Source of the DNA: Chloroflexota bacterium | GTDB taxonomy: Bacteria; Chloroflexota; Anaerolineae; Anaerolineales; UBA4823 | NCBI GenBank assembly: GCA_030636125.1 | Contig: DAOVXM010000024.1 | Location: forward strand, 1 to 11,961 | Length of the DNA: 11,961 bases | Direction: 5' to 3' | In this document: one piece after another, positions 1 to 7,194 of the stretch | Layout: each line of letters starts with the position of its first letter | How positions within the stretch are numbered: the stretch's first letter is position 1 | Position numbers and translations under genes: made by a program | Notes under the pieces: model-generated | What the model was told of the DNA's origin: nothing | Databases searched by the model: none | Seen by the model: only the letters and a program-made list of their open reading frames with translations

Positions 1-884
1 AACCGTGCGCGGTCGATCCTCACGCCCACCTCAACATTAGCAGGTTGCTGGTGATAGCCAGATATATCGGCAACGGTGCGACCACGCGTGAATTTGCCAG
101 TCAGTTCGATATCGACGTGCATGGCCTGCATCTGTAAAATGCCAGGTTCAATAACCGCGGCGACCGCACAGGCATCATAAATTTGCCCGCCTGACCAACC
201 CAGATTATCGATAAACCACTGTACCTCATCCTTTATAAGCCTGCCTGCAACCTCTGACCAGGCTGTGCCGATGGCAAACAAATTTTCAGCATCAGCAATC
301 GTGACCAGGGCCTGAGACGTCACCTCGAGTCCCACCATGGTGATGGGAATGCCAGCAGTAAATACAATATGCGCTGCTTCTGGATCAGCTAAGATGTTAA
401 ATTCAGCCGAGGGGGTGGTATTGCCTTCGATATATGCGCCCCCCATGGTAACAATCTGAGGGATACGTTCAGCTAACTTTGGCTCCAAACGTAACGCTAA
501 GGCCAAGTTCGTTTGCGGACCTATGGGGGCGTATATCGTATGGGGACCATCTGGACCCATATAATGTTCAACCAGATATTCAACTGCGTGTTTTGGAGCA
601 ACGGAAATCGACGGAGCGGGTAATGGCAAGGTGGCGTGTTGGACAGGGTCCGTTGGTATTGGTTCGCCAACCAGGGGGCGCTCTGCACCAGCGTAAACCG
701 GAACATCTTTTAAGTGCCCGGCTTCTAGCAAGCGTAAAGTGTTATCGAGGGTAACAGACAGGGGTCCGTTTCCGTGTGTCACCGTCACCCCAACCAGCTC
801 AAGGGCCGGGTGGTGTCCGGCTAATAACATGGCGACTGCATCATCTCCCCCAGTGTCCACGTCAAGGATAATTTTTTGTGGCAT
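1..884 (-). CDS. Nucleoside hydrolase (IunH family), 3' end cut by window edge
   Basis: Members of this family hydrolyse the N-glycosidic bond of nucleosides to free base and ribose in the cytoplasm. The 294 residues visible begin at an ATG with AGGAGA (891-896 on the minus strand) six bases upstream. The calcium-binding motif is present as DVDTGGDDA (residues 8-16), followed by THGN at 36-39, the MGGAYIEGN block near 148-155 and the AEFNILADPEAA block near 160-171. The last residues visible (VEVGVRIDRAR) look like the usual C-terminus, so only a few residues are missing. Two things are odd. The HGxDG motif found near residue 80 in the two sister enzymes is absent; this stretch instead reads PVQHATLPLPAP. 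The catalytic HDP motif of classical enzymes reads YDA (Tyr236-Asp237). Family assignment is firm; catalysis on ordinary nucleosides is uncertain. It is separated from the upstream BtpA-type gene by 223 bases and may have its own promoter. Confidence 0.93.
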   Translation of the reverse strand, partial: MPQKIILDVDTGGDDAVAMLLAGHHPALELVGVTVTHGNGPLSVTLDNTLRLLEAGHLKDVPVYAGAERPLVGEPIPTDPVQHATLPLPAPSISVAPKHAVEYLVEHYMGPDGPHTIYAPIGPQTNLALALRLEPKLAERIPQIVTMGGAYIEGNTTPSAEFNILADPEAAHIVFTAGIPITMVGLEVTSQALVTIADAENLFAIGTAWSEVAGRLIKDEVQWFIDNLGWSGGQIYDACAVAAVIEPGILQMQAMHVDIELTGKFTRGRTVADISGYHQQPANVEVGVRIDRAR

Positions 885-926
885 TGAATCTCTCCTGTGA
901 TTGTGTAGATAACCTCAGTTCGGGGC

Positions 927-943
927 AAAACCTGACAGGTTTT
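927..943. repeat. Palindrome AAAACCTG-A-CAGGTTTT (operator or hairpin)
   Basis: Eight-base perfect arms flank a single central A. It lies 43 bases upstream of the nucleoside hydrolase start codon at 884. As RNA it could only fold as a 6-7 bp stem with a three-base loop, and on the minus strand it is followed by four T then GCCCC, so it is a poor terminator. A protein-binding site is as likely. The core is ACCTGACAGGT (930-940). Confidence 0.5.
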
Positions 944-1010
944 ATTTAGCGTTTTCTCAAGTATTTTTGACACATAAATTATCTAAAAACGCACTCAATC
1001 ACGCCTTAAA

Positions 1011-1025
1011 AAACCTGTCAGGTTT
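1011..1025 (-). terminator. Compact hairpin with T-tract behind the BtpA-type gene, or operator
   Basis: The minus strand reads AAACCTGACAGGTTT followed by further T residues (a run of six T in total). That is a short intrinsic-terminator shape 83 bases after the BtpA-type stop codon. The loop would be only three bases (GAC). The same 15-base word recurs inverted at 928-942, so a regulator-binding site is an equally good reading. Confidence 0.4.
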
Positions 1026-1107
1026 ATTTTTTTCTTATCACGAATTCACGTTAAATTGTTACATAAGATTTTCGGTTCAGTGAGGGTAACTCCGAAAAAC
1101 AGGTGCA

Positions 1108-1932
1108 TCAAGTCTGGTACACACGATCAACGGCGTCCATGAATGCCATGATTTGCTTTTCATCCCAGTCCTCCGCCATGCCAGCATGCGTCCATCCACC
1201 AACTGGTTTAAATGCGCTGCTGATAATGACTCCATCAGCAATAGCGAGAGCGCGATCGATGTTGGCCGAATTGGCACCACCTCCAAGGAGCAGAGGTACA
1301 CCGAGACCGGCAGCCTTGACCGCTGACAGCATGTCAAGTGAATCGTCGAATGAGTGACCGGTCAGGATCAATCCATCTGCGCGGCCAAAGACCGCAGCCT
1401 GCGTCGCAGCATCTTTCAAGGAGACTACCCCGAGAGGTTCACCAGTGCGGTCATACACATCTGCCAGGATAGCGATATCTTCCGCACCTATCTGGGATCG
1501 ATAGGAGATAGCTTCGTAGGCGCAGCCCTGGACAATTCCCTCCGCTTTCACCATGGCACCGATATATACCTTCAGTCGGACAAAGTGAGCATCGATCGCT
1601 TGGGCAATTGCTAAAGGTTCGCGGGCACCATGACTCATCGTACATATGCCCAAGAACAGCTCAGGGAATTCACGCCTCAGCGCCGCACCGACAACACTCA
1701 AGGCCGCCACCGTCTGGGGTTGGATGGTAGCTGCCCAGGGATAATCGCCAAGGTCCTGAAGATATAGCGCTGGTACTCCCGCCCGGACAGCCCGCTCAGC
1801 ATTCCGCAAAGCGTAATCGGTAACTGCCGAAACCGGTTGAGCTTCCGGATGCCCGGAGGTTTGGAAAGCGGGTAGATGGAGGGCAGCAATAACCAGAGGG
1901 CGCTTTTCTATGAATTTAAACAACGCATTCAT
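1108..1932 (-). CDS. BtpA/SgcQ-family TIM-barrel protein
   Basis: A 274-residue soluble protein of the BtpA/SgcQ family. Blocks seen include AALHLPAF (16-23, start of the barrel), GVPALYLQDLGDYPW (52-66), FLGICTMSHGAREPLAIAQAIDAHFVRLKVYIGAMVKAEGIVQG in the centre (93-136), ILADVYDRTGEPL (155-167) and the C-terminal phosphate-loop-like LLLGGGANSANI and ADGVIISSAF (215-240). The family is named for cyanobacterial BtpA, implicated in photosystem I accumulation. SgcQ sits in an E. coli sugar-metabolism operon; no enzymatic activity is firmly established as far as I know. Its ATG overlaps the stop codon of the upstream SIS gene (ATGA, 1929-1932), so the two are translationally coupled and probably act on the same phosphosugar. 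A sugar-phosphate aldolase, epimerase or phosphatase-like role is inference. Confidence 0.85.
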   Translation of the reverse strand: MNALFKFIEKRPLVIAALHLPAFQTSGHPEAQPVSAVTDYALRNAERAVRAGVPALYLQDLGDYPWAATIQPQTVAALSVVGAALRREFPELFLGICTMSHGAREPLAIAQAIDAHFVRLKVYIGAMVKAEGIVQGCAYEAISYRSQIGAEDIAILADVYDRTGEPLGVVSLKDAATQAAVFGRADGLILTGHSFDDSLDMLSAVKAAGLGVPLLLGGGANSANIDRALAIADGVIISSAFKPVGGWTHAGMAEDWDEKQIMAFMDAVDRVYQT

Positions 1933-3080
1933 CGCGGAAACTCCGGCAACATCTCGCCGGTGCGAATGCGGCTGGCGCCGCCTCCACCTTCGACGCTGCG
2001 CCCGCCAGCAAAGCCGCGGAAGAAGGTCTCACCAATTAAATCGGCGCGATGCGCGGCAAAGAGCTCTCCAGGGATGGCCGCGACCAAAGGGGAGAAAACC
2101 TCTGCCATACCATCCGCAAGCAGTAGGGTGAAATCAGCCTGAGTGAGCGTACCCCCATCGGACTCAGGGATAACTGCAATAACTCGCCGTCCGATTATCT
2201 TGGCGGCCTCAGCCACCTCAACTGCTCTAGAAAGATCGCGTTTGGCTGTGCTGATAAAAAATGTTGGAGTAGCTGTATCACGAGTGAAATACTGCAGGTG
2301 AGCCCATTCCTCCAAGTCCTGTCCTAAGGCCGCGTCACCAGAGGCCTCGAGCACCTTGGCCGCGGAGAACAGCGCAGTTCCATAGTTAGGCCCTCCTCCG
2401 GCGAAGACAAACTCTTTCGCATCGGCTAATGATTTCCCCAGCTCTAAGGAGGCCTGGTCGCAGGAAACAATTGTTCGTTCAGCGGCTTCAGCTAACCCTA
2501 ATAATTGATCCCGGAAGGCGGCTGCGCTGGAAGATGAGAGATGTCCACGAACTTCCCCTATGCGGATCGCCATCAAGAACAAAGCTAATTGCGTGGCGGC
2601 ATAGGTCCTGACACCAGGTGTATGGGTACCGGGTGGGTCGGGAAATGGAGAAATCGTGGAAAAGACCTGGACATCTCCCGCCTCAGCGATACGACTTCCT
2701 GGCGTCGCGGTTAAAGCAACGGTGACGGCCCCCTCTTGGCGCGCAAAATTAAGCGCTTCGAGGGTGCGCGTGACCTCTCCAGAAACAGAAATTCCCACAA
2801 CAGCATTTGTTCCGGGACCAGTGTCTGGCAGGTAGCCAGCGGCGTAATGAGCGAAGTGGAGGGCAGTCATCGGCTCGGTGGGGATACCTGCTAAGGCCTC
2901 AAAGGCGAGTTCAGTTGTCAGTGATGCATGGTGCGAATCACCGCAACCAGTGACATATAACCGTTTTAAAGATAAGCAGAATTTGTGGTCAAGCACGCTG
3001 CGCACCCTTTCATCAAATTCCGGAACACTTTCCCGAATGAGTTCAGGAAGGGAGTGGACTTGGGCAATCATACTATTCAT
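1929..3080 (-). CDS. Double SIS-domain protein, GlmS/AgaS-like sugar-phosphate isomerase or deaminase
   Basis: A 383-residue soluble protein with two tandem sugar isomerase (SIS) domains. The first is at about 35-170, with VTGCGDSHHAS (43-53) and the phosphosugar-binding ISVSGEVTRTLEAL (97-110). The second is at about 205-340, with FAGGGPNYGTALFSAAKVLE (226-245) and EEWAH (257-261), which sits where GlmS-like enzymes carry catalytic Glu/His residues. This layout matches the isomerase half of GlmS and the AgaS/FrlB group, which isomerise or deaminate ketose/aldose phosphates. The start at 3080 is supported by AAGGAGA about ten bases upstream. The C-terminus is a glycine-rich tail (residues 358-370) not needed for the fold. 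It is coupled by a 4-base overlap to the BtpA-type gene. Its substrate cannot be read from sequence; the context suggests a sugar phosphate arising from nucleosides. Confidence 0.85.
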   Translation of the reverse strand: MNSMIAQVHSLPELIRESVPEFDERVRSVLDHKFCLSLKRLYVTGCGDSHHASLTTELAFEALAGIPTEPMTALHFAHYAAGYLPDTGPGTNAVVGISVSGEVTRTLEALNFARQEGAVTVALTATPGSRIAEAGDVQVFSTISPFPDPPGTHTPGVRTYAATQLALFLMAIRIGEVRGHLSSSSAAAFRDQLLGLAEAAERTIVSCDQASLELGKSLADAKEFVFAGGGPNYGTALFSAAKVLEASGDAALGQDLEEWAHLQYFTRDTATPTFFISTAKRDLSRAVEVAEAAKIIGRRVIAVIPESDGGTLTQADFTLLLADGMAEVFSPLVAAIPGELFAAHRADLIGETFFRGFAGGRSVEGGGGASRIRTGEMLPEFPR

Positions 3081-3107
3081 AATAAATCTTTCTCCTTGTA
3101 TTAAGTG

Positions 3108-3195
3108 GATTCTCGTTTGATTCTTAATAAGGGCTTTTCATGCCAAGGTGAGGTAATACCGTAAAAGCCCAATTCGTTAATTAAATTGTTAAATC
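3108..3195. repeat. 88-base intergenic repeat, copy A
   Basis: Copy A aligns without gaps to 4124-4211 at 68 of 88 positions. It contains a perfect 8-base inverted repeat, GGGCTTTT (3131-3138) and AAAAGCCC (3163-3170), with a 24-base loop. On the minus strand this lies between the stop of the PfkB gene at 3181 and the ribosome binding site of the SIS gene. The repeat reaches into the PfkB gene and encodes its last four residues (DLTI) and stop codon. Confidence 0.85.
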
Positions 3196-4107
3196 CTCAA
3201 CCATGGGGGCAATCATTTGAAGTCGCTGTCCTTTGATGATATCCAACTCGGGACGCCAAGATGGGACCCCTACCTGCTCAATCATAAAGGAAGCCGCTAC
3301 GGCAGCATACGTACCTGCTATCTTTACATCATGTGACTGGCTCCAACCAACTAAAAAACCGCCACAATAGGCATTGCCAGCGCCAACCGGATCGAAAACT
3401 TGGATGGGTACGGCAGGTATACGCGCCCATTTACCCCTCAGGCTGTCCAGCACCAAAGATCCACCCGCTCCGAGCCTGATCACTACCACCCTGGCGCCTG
3501 ATTCAGCCAACCGTAGAGCCTGTTCCTTGGGATTTTCGATGCTGACCAGTGAAAACGCTTCTAACTGGTTGGCGGAAAATATATCCACATAACTTAACAG
3601 ATTTCGAAGCTCTAGCGGTGTTGGAACTTTATCGGCCGGTTTAAACGGTTCTATGCTGACGATAGCGCCCAATTCGTGTAATGAAGCCATAAATTCCAAA
3701 CCAGGTTCTTCGGGGTGGATGCCAAAATGAAAGCCACTTGCCCCCCGATAATCTTCAGGAAGATAATCTAGGGAGCGATGCAAATGATTTTGGATTGTTT
3801 CCTGGGATACACGCCAGACCTGGGTGCGACGACCATCGGCCTCTAGCAATTGCCAGGCACGCGGAGTCGGCAGGTTTGATGTTCTTATCCCCCTCCGGTC
3901 AATATCTGACGTGGAAAGCCACTCATAAATAAACTCTCGATCAGTTTGATTAACCCCAGCAACCAAACCAACCTCAGAAGACCATAAGCGCATACCAAAT
4001 GCTGTTTGAGGTCCGCCACCACCCAGCACTTTCATGTGGGAATGCCCCTCAGGAGTAACAATGTCATCAAATATTACGCCAAAAGAAACAAAGTTTATTT
4101 TATTCAT
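3181..4107 (-). CDS. PfkB-fold protein with GAGN in place of GAGD (Mak32-like)
   Basis: A 308-residue protein of the ribokinase/PfkB superfamily, normally ATP-dependent sugar or nucleoside kinases. The C-terminal signature reads DPVGAGN (239-245): the Asp that acts as catalytic base in DTTGAGD is Asn here. The N-terminal signature is also atypical: GGGGPQTAFGMRL (29-41) lacks the usual substrate-contacting Asn of GGxxxN. The same two departures are what I recall of the fungal Mak32 group, so this is probably a family trait and not a sequencing error. It may be a low-activity kinase, use another substrate, or have a non-catalytic role. The start at 4107 is ATG with only a weak upstream AGG. 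It is preceded by copy B and followed by copy A of the 88-base repeat. Confidence 0.85.
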   Translation of the reverse strand: MNKINFVSFGVIFDDIVTPEGHSHMKVLGGGGPQTAFGMRLWSSEVGLVAGVNQTDREFIYEWLSTSDIDRRGIRTSNLPTPRAWQLLEADGRRTQVWRVSQETIQNHLHRSLDYLPEDYRGASGFHFGIHPEEPGLEFMASLHELGAIVSIEPFKPADKVPTPLELRNLLSYVDIFSANQLEAFSLVSIENPKEQALRLAESGARVVVIRLGAGGSLVLDSLRGKWARIPAVPIQVFDPVGAGNAYCGGFLVGWSQSHDVKIAGTYAAVAASFMIEQVGVPSWRPELDIIKGQRLQMIAPMVEDLTI

Positions 4108-4123
4108 GCCTGGTATTGTAGTA

Positions 4124-4211
4124 GATTCTCGTATGACACCTAAATTTCGCTTCTCATTCCAACGCGTGGGAATACCGAAAAAGCCCGATTCGTCCTTTAA
4201 ATTGTTAAATC
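4124..4211. repeat. 88-base intergenic repeat, copy B
   Basis: Copy B lies between the stop of the PfkB gene at 4220 and the start of the next PfkB gene at 4107. It starts 1016 bases from copy A. The hairpin arms seen in copy A are damaged here (only some pairs of the 4147-4154 / 4179-4186 stem survive). A different small inverted repeat, ATTCC/GGAAT around the ACGCGT word, is present instead. On the minus strand TACAAT (4112-4117), just after the repeat, is a possible -10 element for the gene at 4107, but the upstream -35 match is poor. Confidence 0.85.
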
Positions 4212-4219
4212 AAGTTACC

Positions 4220-5140
4220 TTACCGTCCGGTAGAAGACAAAAATTCTTCAACTTGAGTACGGGTGGGTAACCCCTGGCGCGGTCCGACCTGCTGGATATG
4301 AAGAGCAGCCGCGGCGTTTGCAAATTTGAGCGTATCACCCAACGACCATCCAGCTAAATATCCATAGATAAATACCCCATGGAAACAGTCGCCGGCGCCG
4401 GTAGTGTCTAGGACGGGAACATCAAAAGCTGGTGAAAATGCCCTGCTTTGTGTGGTAAACGCCCAGGCCCCTTGGGCACCCAGGGTAACACAAACACACT
4501 TTGGACCTAGATCTAATAATGTCTGCGTTCCTGCTTCAAGGTCTACCTCGCCTGAGACCAACGTTAGTCCACGTTGATTGCAAAAAACAACATCAGCATA
4601 TCCTAATACATTCCTGAGTTCAGCACCAAAAACCGGCGAACTGACTTCAACATCCACAAATACCAGACCCGCGTTAGCATGGACCGTCCGGGCTATCCGG
4701 CTGAACCGATCTATAGCAAAAGGAATAGTGTAAACAGAGCCCACCTGGGCTAATGCGGATAATATGGCCTGGTTAATGGGAGGTGTAGGAGAAGCTGTCG
4801 GAACGACCAGTATTGTACGCTCACCGGATGGCTCCAACAAGATCACCGTGAAATCAGTAATACCCTCGGGGTCGATCACTGAAAGGCTCGTGTCAACACC
4901 AAACTCCGCGAATGAGTTCAGTAATAAACGACCATTTTCATCTCCCCCCACTCTCCCACTCCAGGCAACTTTTAAGCCCAAGCGCGCCGCCGCAGAGGCA
5001 GTGTTAGCCACTAAACCACCGGCTTGATGCCCAGCATATCCCGCGACCAGTTTTTCGTCGCTAGCTGGTAGGCGCGGAACTTGTAAAATGATATCGACGG
5101 ATGAACCGCCCAGGCAGAGCAAGTCTAATTGATCTATCAA
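4220..5140 (-). CDS. PfkB-family carbohydrate/nucleoside kinase
   Basis: A 306-residue ribokinase-fold kinase with both signatures intact: LGGSSVDIIL (10-19) and AGGLVANTASAAARLG (40-55) at the N-terminus, and DTTGAGDCFHGVFIYGY (245-261) with catalytic Asp251. VCVTLGAQGAWAF (216-228) is the usual strand before the anion hole. The likely reaction is ATP-dependent phosphorylation of a sugar hydroxyl (ribose or a nucleoside 5'-OH). The exact substrate is not readable. The start is TTG at 5140: an in-frame TGA lies two codons upstream, no ATG precedes the first signature, and no strong ribosome binding site is visible, so translation may be weak or start slightly downstream. Behind its stop lies copy B of the 88-base repeat. 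Confidence 0.9.
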   Translation of the reverse strand: MIDQLDLLCLGGSSVDIILQVPRLPASDEKLVAGYAGHQAGGLVANTASAAARLGLKVAWSGRVGGDENGRLLLNSFAEFGVDTSLSVIDPEGITDFTVILLEPSGERTILVVPTASPTPPINQAILSALAQVGSVYTIPFAIDRFSRIARTVHANAGLVFVDVEVSSPVFGAELRNVLGYADVVFCNQRGLTLVSGEVDLEAGTQTLLDLGPKCVCVTLGAQGAWAFTTQSRAFSPAFDVPVLDTTGAGDCFHGVFIYGYLAGWSLGDTLKFANAAAALHIQQVGPRQGLPTRTQVEEFLSSTGR

Positions 5141-5217
5141 AGCTCAAACAGAATATCTCGTTGTGAAAAAATTGTGGACCTCATTATTATCATCACTGGG
5201 ACCAATCATAGTGCTCG

Positions 5218-6144
5218 TCAGGGCAGGGTTTTATAGAGCGTTTCTTTCCATCGCTGTACATCGATTTCCCAGCACACTTCGATGTTTGGATCGCGGTTCA
5301 GCACTCCCAACTCATCCACAACCGTCATACCGCGCGTGAGTTCACTCTCGGTCTCAACATCGACAAAGTGTTTACCCCTGCGGGTACAGATACTCGGATC
5401 GAGAGCAATTGCCATAGTGATGGGGTCCGGGAGCGGAAGCCCAGGATCGCCAAGCCATTCACGGTTCGTTTTGACGGCTGAGGCGTTGCAATCCAAGGTA
5501 AAGTCAGCGAAGGGCGTATTCAAGGAGCGCACATAAGCCATACCAGTCTCATCCAGGTTGGCTTCGGCCCGGCAGTGCTCCCAACCCACCATCAAAATCG
5601 GTATGCCTGAGTGGAAAACAATTTGGGCTGCTTCTGGATCCACCCAAATGTTATACTCCGCCGCAGGTGTCACATTCCCCAAACACGCGGCTGCCCCACC
5701 CATGACATAACACATGGGGATTTTCTCCGCCAGGTCAGGCGCTATTCTCAAAGCAGCGGCAATATTGCTCAACGGGCCGAGCGTGACCAAAATCAGCTCA
5801 CCAGGAGCGGCGTGGACGGCCTGAATAAAAGCCTCTACGGCATGTTTTGATGCTAAAGGCTGCTGCGGCTCCGGATAATTCATATTACCCATACCATCCT
5901 CGCCATGAAAGAAATAAGCATAGCTAGGTTCCCGCAGCAAAGGCCGGTCCAGACCCAAATAGACCGGTGTTTCCAAACCACAGAGTTCAACAGTATAGCG
6001 GGCGTTACGGGCTCCCATCTCTACGGGCACATTGCCAGAAACGACGGAAATGCCTTCTACCTCGACATCCGGCCAGCGAAGGGCCATCAAAATAGCAACT
6101 GCATCATCTGAAGCTGTATCGGTGTCAATCCAAAAACGTCGCAT
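5218..6144 (-). CDS. Nucleoside hydrolase, PDP-motif subgroup
   Basis: A 308-residue nucleoside hydrolase that would cleave a nucleoside into base and sugar. The metal site is DTDTASDDA (7-15), HGEDG is at 80-84, GPLSNIA at 123-129, VMGG at 147-150 and [12 protein letters not shown] at 162-173. At the position of the catalytic HDP of IU-type enzymes it reads LPDP (Pro239-Asp240), as in a common subgroup without this His, so base activation must differ. The start at 6144 is chosen over an in-frame ATG at 6159 because AAGGAG (6150-6155, minus strand) sits exactly five bases before 6144 and the metal motif then falls at residue 7, as in the relatives. It follows the sister hydrolase gene after 102 bases that hold a bulged inverted repeat. 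Confidence 0.93.
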   Translation of the reverse strand: MRRFWIDTDTASDDAVAILMALRWPDVEVEGISVVSGNVPVEMGARNARYTVELCGLETPVYLGLDRPLLREPSYAYFFHGEDGMGNMNYPEPQQPLASKHAVEAFIQAVHAAPGELILVTLGPLSNIAAALRIAPDLAEKIPMCYVMGGAAACLGNVTPAAEYNIWVDPEAAQIVFHSGIPILMVGWEHCRAEANLDETGMAYVRSLNTPFADFTLDCNASAVKTNREWLGDPGLPLPDPITMAIALDPSICTRRGKHFVDVETESELTRGMTVVDELGVLNRDPNIEVCWEIDVQRWKETLYKTLP

Positions 6145-6174
6145 ATAGGCTCCTTGCATAACTTAGCGAAATGA

Positions 6175-6229
6175 GGGGGCACCTCTGAAATCGGCAAATC
6201 TATGATTACTTACCTGGTAGGTGCGCCCC
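6175..6229. repeat. Bulged inverted repeat between two nucleoside hydrolase genes
   Basis: GGGGGCACCT (6175-6184) pairs with AGGTGCGCCCC (6219-6229): six pairs, one bulged base, then four G-C pairs, around a 34-base loop. Within it ACCTGGTAGGT (6212-6222) can form a competing small hairpin that uses the same AGGT bases. There is no T-tract on the minus strand, so it is not a plain terminator. It may be an RNA stability or attenuation element between the genes. Confidence 0.45.
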
Positions 6230-6246
6230 GCCTTTAATGAATTTAG

Positions 6247-7179
6247 TTACTTTGTCAAACGCTCCCAATAAAGATCGAGCAAACCAGAGGAATCAACATC
6301 TAAACATACGTTGATCAATGGCGAATCTACCCAAATATTACTCCGGTCGGGCACCGTTTGACCCGAGCAGCGACCTTCAGTTTCCACGAACACCGCCAAG
6401 GGCTCTGTCTGGAACAGATCAGGATGGACCAAGTAGGCGATTGCTGAAGGGTCATGAGTGTGAATATCGCCACCCATACCATATTCCTGATCATGATAGT
6501 CCTGGTAAAGGGGCAAGATTCGCCGGATGAGGTCCGTGGAGGGATTGCCCACGCCCCCAAGCTCATGCAAGTATCTTTTCGTCATCACGCACTTCATAGT
6601 GACATCCAATCCCACCATGGTCAGCGGCCAGCCAGCATTAAACACGATCGCAGCAGCATGTGGGTCATTGAATATATTTGCCTCCCCCGCCGGAGAAGCA
6701 TTACCCGGTACGTAAGCAGCGCCTCCCATAATAACCACCTGCTTAACCAGATCAACTATATTCGGTTCCAAGCGCAGGGCTAAAGCGATGTTTGTGAGTG
6801 GTCCAACAGGGACTAGAGTGATCTCACCAGGGTTCTGGGTAATGGTCTCCACAATGAACTGGGCCGCCGGAATACCAAGCAACCCTCCAGTTGGAGGTGG
6901 GGGATTAATACCGCCCAAACCATCTTCTCCATGCACAAAGTCTGCCAGAGGTCTTGGTGGAATCACGATCGGTCGACCCGCTCCTTTAGCCACGGGGATG
7001 TGTCCGTGCCCTTCCAACTCCGTCAAGCGGAGAGCATTCAGGGCTGCGGTATCAACATCAGTATTTCCAAAAACTGCTGTCATACCAACGACATCTAGCT
7101 CCGGTGACCGCAATGCGAACAAGATCCCCATAGCGTCATCAACTCCAGGATCGGTGTCAATCAGAATTTTCTGCGGCAT
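6247..7179 (-). CDS. Nucleoside hydrolase, classical IU-type active site
   Basis: A 310-residue enzyme and the most canonical of the three hydrolases here. It has DTDPGVDDA (8-16) for calcium and ribose binding, VHGEDGLGG (82-90), VGPLTNIALALRLEP (125-139), MGGAAYVPGN (151-160), EANIFNDPHAA (166-176) and HDP (His242-Asp243), which matches the catalytic His of Crithidia inosine-uridine hydrolase in position. It should release purine or pyrimidine bases and ribose in the cytoplasm. The ATG at 7179 is preceded by GGGAG eight bases upstream, and this site lies just past the stop of the YjbQ gene (15-base gap), indicating co-transcription. Base preference (inosine, uridine, modified nucleosides) cannot be decided from sequence. 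Confidence 0.95.
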   Translation of the reverse strand: MPQKILIDTDPGVDDAMGILFALRSPELDVVGMTAVFGNTDVDTAALNALRLTELEGHGHIPVAKGAGRPIVIPPRPLADFVHGEDGLGGINPPPPTGGLLGIPAAQFIVETITQNPGEITLVPVGPLTNIALALRLEPNIVDLVKQVVIMGGAAYVPGNASPAGEANIFNDPHAAAIVFNAGWPLTMVGLDVTMKCVMTKRYLHELGGVGNPSTDLIRRILPLYQDYHDQEYGMGGDIHTHDPSAIAYLVHPDLFQTEPLAVFVETEGRCSGQTVPDRSNIWVDSPLINVCLDVDSSGLLDLYWERLTK

Positions 7180-7194
7180 AAAAGGACTCCCTAG

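Larger units (their letters stand above)
885..1107. other. Intergenic region between BtpA-type gene and nucleoside hydrolase
   Basis: This 223-base AT-rich stretch is the longest gap inside the cassette. It holds two near-identical palindromes (927-943 and 1011-1025) with centres 83 bases apart, and the ribosome binding site of the hydrolase gene. No convincing -35/-10 pair was found, although TAAATA on the minus strand just ahead of the 927-943 palindrome is a weak -10 candidate. A 12-base word, GTTAAATTGTTA, near 1050-1061 resembles the end of the 88-base repeats at 3108-3195 and 4124-4211. Confidence 0.5.

Noticed and set aside
6145..6159. Upstream ATG of the nucleoside hydrolase (five extra residues)
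   Set aside because: AAGGAG at 6150-6155 is inside this extension and ideally spaced for the ATG at 6144.
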